5,788 nt of DNA from Candidatus Krumholzibacteriia bacterium (GTDB lineage Bacteria > Krumholzibacteriota > Krumholzibacteriia > LZORAL124-64-63): assembly GCA_029935695.1 (NCBI GenBank), contig JAOZJV010000258.1, positions 1-5,788 on the forward strand, in the 5' to 3' direction. Each line of letters begins with the position of its first letter. Position 1 is the first letter of the stretch. Positions 1 through 5,604 of this stretch are shown in pieces. Both the position numbers and the translations under genes were made by a program. Under the pieces are notes generated by a model. It saw nothing but the letters and a program-made list of their open reading frames with translations, ran no database searches and had not been told where the DNA came from.

Positions 1-52
1 TGACCTCTTGTCTGTCAAACAAGCGCTCTAACCAAAGCTGAGCTAATCGCCC
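1..52 (-). tRNA. tRNA-Val (anticodon GAC), 3' part beyond window
   Basis: Read on the minus strand from position 52, the sequence gives a 7-base acceptor strand GGGCGAT, then TA, a D stem GCTC/GAGC around an AGCTTTGGTTA loop, and a perfect anticodon stem CTTGT/ACAAG (19-23 with 7-11). The loop is TTGACAG, which puts anticodon GAC at positions 14-16 and decodes valine GUC/GUU. The variable loop begins (AGGTCA) before the window ends, so the T arm and 3' acceptor strand are missing and acceptor pairing cannot be checked. A consensus promoter lies immediately upstream (67-94), suggesting independent transcription with a leader of only about 8 bases. Confidence 0.93.
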
Positions 53-64
53 ACCAGAACGGGG

Positions 65-120
65 AAATTAAACAGATGACCCGCCGGATGTCAAAGATAA
101 ATCACATCCAGTGCGGGTCA
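65..120 (-). terminator. Rho-independent terminator of the sigma factor gene
   Basis: An outer 8-bp stem (77-84 with 113-120, GCGGGTCA/TGACCCGC) and an inner 6-bp stem (86-91 with 104-109, GGATGT/ACATCC) are separated by a small internal loop and closed by a 12-base apical loop. On the minus strand the hairpin starts 9 bases after the TAA stop of the sigma gene and is followed by a T-rich tail TCTGTTTAATTT (65-76). The tail is interrupted rather than a pure T run, so termination may be incomplete. The placement and the stem strength make this the likely end of the sigma transcript. Confidence 0.75.
67..94 (-). promoter_or_regulatory. Sigma-70 promoter of tRNA-Val
   Basis: On the minus strand a perfect -35 TTGACA (89-94) is followed by a 16-base spacer and a -10 TTTAAT (67-72). 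Transcription would start near position 60, about 8 bases before the tRNA 5' end. The bases between -10 and start are TTTCCCCG; a GC-rich discriminator is a known hallmark of stringently controlled stable-RNA promoters. The promoter lies inside the terminator hairpin of the preceding sigma gene: the -35 covers part of the hairpin loop and upper stem, and the -10 sits in the T-rich tail. The call rests on consensus match and position only. Confidence 0.7.
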
Positions 121-129
121 CCCATTCTC

Positions 130-984
130 TTAGCTTAAATAATCAACCAGACGTTCGCCCCGGCCCTGCTGGCGCATCTTGCTCAAAGCCTGGTTTCGGA
201 TCTGCCTGACCCTCTCCCGGCTCAGATTGATATCCTGCCCGATGGTTTCCAGACTGCAGGTCTCGATGGAGCCCAATCCGTAGTAACGAACAACAATATC
301 TTTTTCCCGATCCGTGAGGCTGGTCATGGCATCAGAAAGTTCCTGTTCCAGCTCGTCCACGATGAAACTCTGATCAGGAGTCAGTTCATCAGGATCAGCC
401 AACGTATCAGCCAGGGTCACGTCGTCATCATAAAGAGGCTTATCCAGGCTCACCAAAGGTTTACTTGCTGCACGAATCTGATTCATCTTGCGCATGTCCA
501 GACTCATTTCCTCGGCAATTTCAGACTCAGCCACTTTACGGTGGTGTTTTTGTTCCAGATTTTGACTGACCCGTTTCATTCGCTGGGCCTGTTGGCTGCG
601 ATTAATGGGCAGCCTTACTGTATTAGTCTGTTCAGCAATGGCTTTTTGAATGGCCTGCCGAATCCACCACACGGCATAGGAGATGAAGCGAAATTCTCGC
701 TTTTCATCAAACCTCTTGCCGGCGGTGATCAGGCCAATATTGCCTTCAGCGATCAAATCCATGTAGCTGAGTCCCTGGTTCAGGAACTTCTTGGCCACAC
801 TGACCACAAAACGCAAATTCGAGTTCACCAGTTTATCGAGAGCTGCCTTGTCACCGGTGTGGATGCGTCGAGCCAGCTCGAATTCTTCTTCTCTGGTCAG
901 CAGGTTGTGTTTCCCGATGGTTTGCAAATAATGCTGGAGAGATCGATCTTCCCGGCGGTCGCTGCTTAATTCAACTTCATACAT
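130..984 (-). CDS. Sigma-70 family RNA polymerase sigma factor, RpoD/SigA-like, lacking region 1.1
   Basis: This 284-residue protein directs RNA polymerase to promoters. Domains in order: region 1.2 (about 13-41, SLQHYLQTIGKHNLLTREEE); region 2 (about 47-125) with NLRFVVSVAKKF, the core-binding stretch DLIAEGNIGLI and the promoter-melting and -10 reading helix FRFISYAVWWIRQAI ending in VRLP; region 3 (about 126-200); and region 4 (about 218-275) with SLTDREKDIVVRYYGLG and the -35 reading helix LSRERVRQIRNQAL. R256, E257 and R260 match the E. coli RpoD residues R584, E585 and R588. The protein is far shorter than E. coli RpoD (613 aa) but close in size and layout to Bacteroidota primary sigma factors. 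The ATG at 984 is preferred over an in-frame GTG at 1008 because AGGGAGGA lies 6 bases before it. Primary (rpoD/sigA) versus group 2 status is open; EFRF, QTNTVRLP and RQIRNQAL differ from the usual G(F/Y)KF, SR/ART and RQIEAKAL. It is not RpoH-like despite lying next to dnaK: no RpoH box was seen. Confidence 0.93.
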   Translation of the reverse strand: MYEVELSSDRREDRSLQHYLQTIGKHNLLTREEEFELARRIHTGDKAALDKLVNSNLRFVVSVAKKFLNQGLSYMDLIAEGNIGLITAGKRFDEKREFRFISYAVWWIRQAIQKAIAEQTNTVRLPINRSQQAQRMKRVSQNLEQKHHRKVAESEIAEEMSLDMRKMNQIRAASKPLVSLDKPLYDDDVTLADTLADPDELTPDQSFIVDELEQELSDAMTSLTDREKDIVVRYYGLGSIETCSLETIGQDINLSRERVRQIRNQALSKMRQQGRGERLVDYLS

Positions 985-990
985 GCTGCG

Positions 991-998
991 TCCTCCCT
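991..998 (-). promoter_or_regulatory. Ribosome binding site fixing the sigma factor start
   Basis: AGGGAGGA on the minus strand is a near-perfect Shine-Dalgarno sequence 6 bases before ATG 984. An alternative GTG start at 1008 lies upstream of this site, so using it would place the strong Shine-Dalgarno inside the coding region. The ATG is therefore chosen. Confidence 0.8.
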
Positions 999-1040
999 GG
1001 CCTGGCACTCCATGGCCTGGTTACCTATGGCCTATTATTT
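996..1040. repeat. Three degenerate 15-bp tandem units with a TGGCCT core
   Basis: On the plus strand the core TGGCCT recurs at 998, 1013 and 1028, exactly 15 bases apart. The units are CCTGGCCTGGCACTC, CATGGCCTGGTTACC and TATGGCCTATTATTT. Units 1 and 2 match at 10 of 15 positions and share the 8-mer TGGCCTGG; units 2 and 3 match at 8 of 15. The array lies in the leader of the sigma gene and overlaps the edge of its Shine-Dalgarno sequence. It could be an operator array, a structured mRNA segment or chance. Confidence 0.45.
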
Positions 1041-1177
1041 TCTGACCCCTGAGGGCCATCCAAATACAAACAATTCAAACATTCTCTACGTCAGGACCAA
1101 CGATAAGTTCCCAAAGCCACAATAATGATGCAGCCCGGATAAAATCAAAGACCTTAATGAGAACTGTTCCTGTTTGA

Positions 1178-1206
1178 ATTATAACTGAACTTACTTCTCA
1201 GGTCAA
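1178..1206 (-). promoter_or_regulatory. Consensus sigma-70 promoter of the sigma factor gene
   Basis: On the minus strand TTGACC (1201-1206) is followed by exactly 17 bases and a perfect -10 TATAAT (1178-1183). The expected start near 1171 gives an untranslated leader of about 187 bases before ATG 984. Just upstream of the -35 is a short inverted repeat GACT-N5-AGTC (1208-1220), in a position where an activator or repressor could sit. The whole 985-1315 gap holds this promoter, the dnaK-side hairpin, the repeat array near the start codon and no supportable gene. Confidence 0.8.
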
Positions 1207-1255
1207 AGACTGTTTTAGTCCGCTTTATAAATTTCACCGAATGATGTGGCAGGCA

Positions 1256-1282
1256 GGGTGTCCTCTCTAATATCGGACACCC
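1256..1282 (-). terminator. Hairpin downstream of dnaK, possible terminator
   Basis: GGGTGTCC (1256-1263) and GGACACCC (1275-1282) form a perfect 8-bp stem with an 11-base loop, 33 bases after the dnaK stop codon. The following bases on the minus strand, TGCCTGCCACATC, contain no T tract, so this is not a canonical intrinsic terminator. It could end or protect the dnaK mRNA 3' end with help from Rho or exonucleases, or it could be a palindromic protein site. The independent sigma promoter downstream fits a transcript boundary here. Confidence 0.4.
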
Positions 1283-1315
1283 GACCATACCATACTTTCA
1301 CGATCTGTCAATCAA

Positions 1316-3256
1316 TTATGCTTTAGACGGCTCATCGTCTTCCACGACTTCGTAATCGGCATCAACAGAGCCATCATCGTCCTTTGCAGCTTCATCAGCA
1401 CCAGCCCCACTCTGAGCCCCAGCTTCAGGCCCGGCAGCAGAACCGCCTTCAGCCGCTGCTGCCTTCTCATAAGCCTTGCTGGCCAATTCCTGCACCGATT
1501 GCATCAAAGCGTCGCTGGCGGTGCGGATCATCTCCACATCATCGGAGGTCAGCACTTCTTCCAGGGCCTTAATCTTGGTTTCAACATCCGTACGAAGTTT
1601 CTCATCAAGATCTTTGTCCAGCTCATCCATACTTTTCTTGGCCGAGTGGATCCGAGCTTCGGCTTCATTTTTGACATCGATCAAATCACGTTTGGCCTTG
1701 TCCGCGTCAGCGTTGGCTTCTGCGTCCTGAACCATGCGATCGATTTCGTCATCGCTGAGGCCGCTGCTGCCGGTGATCCGGATGGATTGCTCTTTACCCG
1801 TGGCCTGATCAACAGCGGACACCGAAAGGATTCCGTTAGTATCGATGTTGAAAGTCACCTTGATCTGAGGCACACCCCGGGGCGCAGCCGGCAGACCAGT
1901 CAACTGGAAACGACCAATAGTCTTGTTATCAGCAGCCATTTCCCGCTCACCCTGGAGCACATGAATGTCCACAGTGGGCTGATTGTCCGAGGCTGTGGAG
2001 AAAACCTGAGATTTCTCCGTGGGAATTGTCGTATTGCGGTCAATCAACCGGGTCATCACTGAACCCATGGTCTCGATACCCAGGCTCAGGGGAGTCACAT
2101 CCAGCAGAACCAGATCTTCGTTATCCCCGGCCAGAATACCACCCTGGATGGCAGCGCCCATGCCCACCACTTCATCGGGATTGACAGTCTTGTTGGGAGC
2201 CTTGCCGAAAATCTCCTCCACCTTGGCAGCCACGGCGGGGATCCGGGTGGATCCACCAACGAGCAGCACTTCATCAATATCACTGGTGCTCAGACCGGCA
2301 TCCTTGATGCAGTTGAGACAAGGTTGCAGGGTGCGCTCCACAAGATCAGCCACCATGGCCTCGAACTTGGCCCGGGTCAGGGTCATTGTCAGGTGCTTGG
2401 GGCCATTCTGGTCAGCCGTGATAAACGGCAGATTGATTTCGGCCTGGGTGGAGTTACTGAGCTCACGTTTGGCTTGCTCGGCGCCTTCTTTAAGGCGTTG
2501 CAGAGCCATGGGATCGCCGCTCAGATCGATGCCCTCCTGCTTGACAAAAGTATCCACCAGGTGATCAATGATAACCTGATCGAAGTCATCACCACCGAGA
2601 TGAGTGTCACCATTGGTTGCCAGCACCGTAAATACGCCCTGATCCATTTCCAGGATGGACACATCAAAAGTACCGCCACCAAGATCGAATACGGCGATGG
2701 TTTCTTCACCCTTGCGCTCAAGGCCGTAAGCCAGAGCAGCAGCAGTGGGCTCGTTAATGATTCGTTTGATTTCCAGACCGGCAATTTTACCCGCATCCTT
2801 GGTGGCCTGGCGCTGGCTGTCATTGAAATAAGCCGGCACTGTCACCACTGCTTCGGTCACGGTTTCACCCAGGAACTCTTCAGCAGTTTCTTTCAAGGTC
2901 CGCAAAATCTGAGCGCTGATTTCTGGAGGTGAAAACTCACCATGCTCTGTTTTGATGCGAACTTCACCACTGCCGCCCTTGACGACTTTGTATGGCACTT
3001 CGGTGATTTCATTGGACACTTCATCAAACTGACGGCCCATGAAACGTTTGATGGAGTACACCGTTTGGGTGGGGTTGGTCACAGCCTGGCGTTTGGCCAA
3101 CAGCCCCACCAGACGCTCCCCTGCCTTGTTCCAGGCCACCACCGAAGGAGTGGTCCGGTTTCCTTCATTATTCTGGATGACTTTGGCTTCGCCACCATCC
3201 ATGACTGCGACCACACTGTTGGTGGTTCCCAGATCGATTCCAATAATCTTGCCCAT
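1316..3256 (-). CDS. dnaK: Molecular chaperone DnaK (Hsp70)
   Basis: DnaK is the cytoplasmic ATP-dependent chaperone that folds and disaggregates proteins with DnaJ and GrpE. The 646-residue length is normal (E. coli 638). The ATPase domain (1 to about 380) shows IDLGTTNS at 7-14, K70, INEPTAAALAYGL at 167-179 with E169, the phosphate loop FDLGGGTFDVS at 190-200 with T196, and VLLVGGSTRIP at 330-340. The 80-115 stretch carries the insert typical of Gram-negative DnaK. The linker LVLLDVTPLSLGIE (382-395) leads into the substrate-binding domain (about 396-500) and the helical lid (about 501-600). An Ala/Gly-rich tether follows, then an acidic tail with VDADYEVVEDD at 631-641. All catalytic landmarks are intact. 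ATG 3256 is supported by AGAGGAG 6 bases upstream. No grpE, dnaJ or hrcA is adjacent, and the gene appears to be transcribed alone from the AT-rich gap upstream. Confidence 0.98.
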   Translation of the reverse strand: MGKIIGIDLGTTNSVVAVMDGGEAKVIQNNEGNRTTPSVVAWNKAGERLVGLLAKRQAVTNPTQTVYSIKRFMGRQFDEVSNEITEVPYKVVKGGSGEVRIKTEHGEFSPPEISAQILRTLKETAEEFLGETVTEAVVTVPAYFNDSQRQATKDAGKIAGLEIKRIINEPTAAALAYGLERKGEETIAVFDLGGGTFDVSILEMDQGVFTVLATNGDTHLGGDDFDQVIIDHLVDTFVKQEGIDLSGDPMALQRLKEGAEQAKRELSNSTQAEINLPFITADQNGPKHLTMTLTRAKFEAMVADLVERTLQPCLNCIKDAGLSTSDIDEVLLVGGSTRIPAVAAKVEEIFGKAPNKTVNPDEVVGMGAAIQGGILAGDNEDLVLLDVTPLSLGIETMGSVMTRLIDRNTTIPTEKSQVFSTASDNQPTVDIHVLQGEREMAADNKTIGRFQLTGLPAAPRGVPQIKVTFNIDTNGILSVSAVDQATGKEQSIRITGSSGLSDDEIDRMVQDAEANADADKAKRDLIDVKNEAEARIHSAKKSMDELDKDLDEKLRTDVETKIKALEEVLTSDDVEMIRTASDALMQSVQELASKAYEKAAAAEGGSAAGPEAGAQSGAGADEAAKDDDGSVDADYEVVEDDEPSKA

Positions 3257-3283
3257 TCTATTCTCCTCTGATTCAAGTTTCAG

Positions 3284-3312
3284 GTATAAGTTGCTCGCAA
3301 TGGGTATAACAA
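3284..3312 (-). promoter_or_regulatory. Candidate dnaK promoter P2 overlapping P1
   Basis: TTGTTA (3307-3312) is followed by 17 bases and TTATAC (3284-3289). The 7-mer TTATACC occurs twice exactly 20 bases apart (at about 3303-3309 and 3283-3289), so the two -10 candidates are near copies. The start would be near 3276 with a leader of about 20 bases, still upstream of the AGAGGAG ribosome binding site. P1 and P2 cannot be ranked by eye. Confidence 0.35.
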
Positions 3313-3330
3313 GAGATATGCCAGCATCAA
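3303..3330 (-). promoter_or_regulatory. Candidate dnaK promoter P1
   Basis: On the minus strand TTGATG (3325-3330) is separated by 16 bases from TATACC (3303-3308). The predicted start near 3296 gives a leader of about 40 bases. The elements match the sigma-70 consensus moderately (4 of 6 each). No sigma-32-type promoter (CTTGAA with CCCCAT at proper spacing) and no CIRCE repeat was found. Confidence 0.45.
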
Positions 3331-3348
3331 ATATTGCTGATAATTATC
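3322..3348. promoter_or_regulatory. Palindromic operator-like site upstream of dnaK
   Basis: A perfect 10-bp palindrome GATAATTATC (3339-3348) is followed on the minus strand by an inverted repeat CAGCA-N8-TGCTG (3335-3339 with 3322-3326), sharing one base. The second repeat spans the -35 of candidate promoter P1, where a repressor could block polymerase. It does not match CIRCE, in which AGCA and TGCT are 15 bases apart rather than 8. In this AT-rich region chance palindromes are fairly likely. Confidence 0.35.
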
Positions 3349-3386
3349 TTAATTTCCTTGTTTTCAATAGGTTATAATTTGGCGGG

Positions 3387-3411
3387 AAATTTTTAAAAAA
3401 TATCAAAAAAA
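3387..3411 (-). other. T-run and AT-rich block after the GT2 gene
   Basis: Starting 18 bases after the GT2 stop codon, the minus strand has seven T residues (3405-3411), then GATA, six T residues (3395-3400) and AAAAATTT. The T runs could serve as a termination tail, but no stable hairpin precedes them. The nearest stem, GTGCC-N5-GGCAC, lies inside the last GT2 codons and is followed by AAAAGC. The block may equally act as an AT-rich upstream element for dnaK. Confidence 0.3.
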
Positions 3412-3428
3412 GGAAGACTGCTATTTTG

Positions 3429-4424
3429 TCATGCTTTTGTGCCGTTTTGGCACTCGCCGTCAGGGTCTGTCACCTCCATGACACCCTGTCGGAAGCTCAC
3501 CAGAACCATCAAGTCCATGAGCCGATGATGCAGGGACGCCGCCAGGGGTTGATGGTTCTTACCTGAAGGCCACTGACCAAGAACACCTCGCAGAGTCCCA
3601 CTGAAGACAGAAGAAGCAAGACCTCGGATAATACGACTGAGCATCCCAACTGAGGTCTGCCCCTCATAATCCACCACATGGTGCAGCTTCATTTCGGGAA
3701 TGCGATGAGGATGCAACTGAGCAAGATGGGGCAAGCTGTACCTCCCGCACTCCACCTTCTTGTCCAAATATTCTTGCAGGGTGTGATGATGCACGTGAAA
3801 GGGCACCGGATGAGTCAGCGCTTGAAACTTGATACCAGCAGCTTCTTCCAGCCGAAAAGCCACTTCCATATCCTCAAACCCATAAGCTGAAAAATTTTCA
3901 TCAAACCCACCGATGGACAAAAAGGCCTCACGACTGACAGCTGCATTCTGCGTCACAAAGAAGCGTCCAGGTGCTGGACCGGGAGCAAGCTTGGCCACTC
4001 CACGGGTGTCGAGATAGGCAAAATGAGGAGCATCAACCACAGCGGGATCTGTCACAGCGTAGCCAATGGTGCCACAGCCAGGATGAGCCTCCAGCATATC
4101 CAGATGAGCCCTCACCAAACCGGTGGGAGCCACAATATCATCATCCATAAAAAGGATATATTGGCCCGTGGCTGCATGAGCTCCCAAGTTCCGGGCTTTG
4201 GCACGTCCAACGTTGTGCTCGGGGGAAACAACTCTCAGCAGCGGGTTGCTGCCGGTGCCATCCACTGTTTGCAGAAATTCACCGGTGGAATCGGTGCTGC
4301 CATCATTGACCACCACCACTTCCCAGATTCGGCCTGGTCCGGCCTCCTGATGCTTCAGCGCCTCGAGGGTCTGCCGCAGCATTTCCACTTTGTTCATGCT
4401 GGGAACGACCACCGAAAGAATCAC
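3429..4424 (-). CDS. Glycosyltransferase family 2 protein (GT-A fold) with GT7-like C-terminal motif
   Basis: This 331-residue protein is a predicted cytoplasmic inverting sugar transferase using a nucleotide-sugar donor. The N-terminal strand ILSVVVPSMN is the usual GT2 start. VVVVNDGSTDST (37-47) is the nucleotide-binding motif, RAKARNLGAHAATGQYILFMDDD (74-96) carries the metal-binding DDD at 94-96, and IGGFDENFSAYGFEDMEVAFRL (171-192) is the GGFDE/FEDxE acceptor-side motif seen in GT2 proteins with a Glyco_transf_7C-like segment. FHVHHHT (209-215) is histidine-rich. I see no signal peptide or strong membrane helix. GTG 4424 is chosen because the next methionine (residue 10) would remove the first core strand. 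It lies 3 bases after the stop of the GT4 gene, with GGGGGA about 6 bases upstream that overlaps that gene's end, so the two are probably translationally coupled. The sugar and acceptor are unknown. Confidence 0.92.
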   Translation of the reverse strand: MILSVVVPSMNKVEMLRQTLEALKHQEAGPGRIWEVVVVNDGSTDSTGEFLQTVDGTGSNPLLRVVSPEHNVGRAKARNLGAHAATGQYILFMDDDIVAPTGLVRAHLDMLEAHPGCGTIGYAVTDPAVVDAPHFAYLDTRGVAKLAPGPAPGRFFVTQNAAVSREAFLSIGGFDENFSAYGFEDMEVAFRLEEAAGIKFQALTHPVPFHVHHHTLQEYLDKKVECGRYSLPHLAQLHPHRIPEMKLHHVVDYEGQTSVGMLSRIIRGLASSVFSGTLRGVLGQWPSGKNHQPLAASLHHRLMDLMVLVSFRQGVMEVTDPDGECQNGTKA

Positions 4425-4427
4425 ACC

Positions 4428-5573
4428 TCATCCCCCATTGTTGCTGCCATTCAAATGCGCCAGACTGACTTCCTGGGGTCCGGCTGGTGCCTCACCCAAA
4501 GCATGGCGGAAAATCTGTTCGACAAATTCCATGTTGGAATCGAAGCCGGCAAACTCATGGGCGGTGGCCAGAGCCTTCTCCCCTGCTTTTTGTCGGAAGT
4601 CTTCATCTTTGGCGAAGCGCAGCATGGCCTCTGCCAATTCTTCCACATTGCGGGGGGTGACAATGAGACCGCTCTCTCCCTGGGTGATCCACTCCATGGA
4701 AGAAGGTAAACTGGAAATAATGATGCCAGCTGCGCAGCTCATGGCCTCCAGAAGGCTGACAGCGGTGGCATCCACCGAAGGCACACTGATGAAGACATCA
4801 CAGGCGTTCAGCGCCGTGGCAAATTCATCATGGGGAAGGCGCCCCACCATGGCCATCACGTTTTCAATGCCGGCCTGACGAGCTTTGGCCCGGAAAGGTT
4901 CCGGATCGCCTTCGTACCCTGCAAAAAGGAAACGGGCCCGTGGTTCATCCTGGGCCACGATGGCAGCGGCAGCAATCACCGTGTCGATGTTGTAATAAGG
5001 CTGGGTATAACTGCGTGGAGAGAAGTACAGAATTTCATCGTCGGTGAAACCCAGTTCACGGCGCCAGTGGGAGGCATCAAAAGGACGAAATTTTTCGAAG
5101 TCCACTCCCCAAAGCACCCGGTAACTCTGCTGGGCATTGGCACCCAGTTCCACACTTTTCTCCAGAATATCCGCTGAATCTCCAGTCAGGGCAAAGCAGC
5201 TGCCCAAAGCTGCTCTGGCCAACCAGTTTTTAAGACCAGTTTCAAAAGGCGTCACGTAAACATCATCGCCCCACACGGTCAGGACATTGGGCTGAAACCC
5301 GGAAAAATGTCCCCAGTAGCCATAACCCGTTAAAAAATGAGTGTTGAGAAGATCAGGTTTGATCTCAGCCAGCACCTTCTTGACTTTGCGCAGGGAAAAC
5401 AGATAACGCAGTGGCTTGGGTCCCGTGCCGCTGGTGATGTCATGCACGGTGACACCTTCTACATCACCAGGCTGCACGGTGAGCAGGTGGCACTGATGCC
5501 CTCTTTGAGCAAACCACTGGATCCAGCGTTCGGTGTGGATATGGCGACCGATGGAAAGGAAAGCGAGGCGCAA
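4428..5573 (-). CDS. Glycosyltransferase family 4 protein (GT-B fold), TTG start
   Basis: This 381-residue protein is a predicted retaining glycosyltransferase, probably cytoplasmic or peripheral at the membrane. The N-terminal domain (1 to about 165) opens with the strand RLAFLSIGRHIHTERW and contains RGHQCHLLT (24-32), LLNTHFLTGYGYWG (75-88) and VLTVWGDDVYV (97-107), all typical of GT4 acceptor domains. The C-terminal domain has FSPRSYTQPYYN (184-195), RFLFAGYEGDPE (214-225), VMAMVGRLPHDE (239-250) and VDATAVSLLEAM (267-278). That last stretch is the donor-binding E-x7-E motif with D268 in place of the first Glu, a variant also seen in the DxTSVSLLEAM branch of GT4. TTG 5573 is the start because AAGGGG lies 5 bases upstream, the core strand begins there and no in-frame ATG is nearby. 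The gene starts 31 bases after tRNA-Leu and precedes the GT2 gene by 3 bases, suggesting a joint role in glycan assembly. The exact substrate is unknown. Confidence 0.92.
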   Translation of the reverse strand: MRLAFLSIGRHIHTERWIQWFAQRGHQCHLLTVQPGDVEGVTVHDITSGTGPKPLRYLFSLRKVKKVLAEIKPDLLNTHFLTGYGYWGHFSGFQPNVLTVWGDDVYVTPFETGLKNWLARAALGSCFALTGDSADILEKSVELGANAQQSYRVLWGVDFEKFRPFDASHWRRELGFTDDEILYFSPRSYTQPYYNIDTVIAAAAIVAQDEPRARFLFAGYEGDPEPFRAKARQAGIENVMAMVGRLPHDEFATALNACDVFISVPSVDATAVSLLEAMSCAAGIIISSLPSSMEWITQGESGLIVTPRNVEELAEAMLRFAKDEDFRQKAGEKALATAHEFAGFDSNMEFVEQIFRHALGEAPAGPQEVSLAHLNGSNNGG

Positions 5574-5578
5574 GATTA

Positions 5579-5584
5579 CCCCTT
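5579..5584 (-). promoter_or_regulatory. Ribosome binding site for the TTG start of the GT4 gene
   Basis: AAGGGG on the minus strand lies 5 bases before TTG 5573. It decides the start of a gene that has no usable ATG and sits in the short gap after tRNA-Leu. Confidence 0.7.
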
Positions 5585-5604
5585 AGTGGTGCTGGTGAGT
5601 GAGG

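Noticed and set aside
541..969. Open frame of about 142 codons on the plus strand within the sigma gene
   Set aside because: It is fully antisense to conserved sigma-70 regions 1.2 to 3, with no ribosome binding site or family resemblance.
130..984. Heat-shock sigma RpoH, suggested by adjacency to dnaK
   Set aside because: No RpoH box after region 2.4, and the region 1.2 and 2 sequences are of the RpoD/SigA type.
985..1008. Upstream GTG start for the sigma factor
   Set aside because: It would add eight residues translated from the Shine-Dalgarno region of the better ATG 984; no ribosome binding site supports it.
966..1013. Short out-of-frame ORF (ATG 1013) overlapping the sigma start
   Set aside because: It has no Shine-Dalgarno sequence of its own at proper spacing, and 15 codons is within chance expectation.
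2324..2932. Open frame of about 200 codons on the plus strand opposite dnaK
   Set aside because: Long antisense frames opposite dnaK are a well-known result of its codon usage. The translation resembles no protein family and the minus-strand DnaK is complete.
3322..3348. CIRCE (HrcA operator) upstream of dnaK
   Set aside because: The half-sites AGCA and TGCT are only 8 bases apart and flanking bases do not match TTAGCACTC-N9-GAGTGCTAA.
3441..3455. GTGCC-N5-GGCAC hairpin at the end of the GT2 gene as its terminator
   Set aside because: The stem is only 5 bp, lies within the coding region and is followed by AAAAGC rather than a T tract; the T runs come some 30 bases later.
4023..4709. Open frame of about 228 codons on the plus strand spanning the junction of the two glycosyltransferases
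   Set aside because: Both glycosyltransferases on the opposite strand show intact family motifs across this span. The plus-strand product is His/Gln-rich without recognisable domains.
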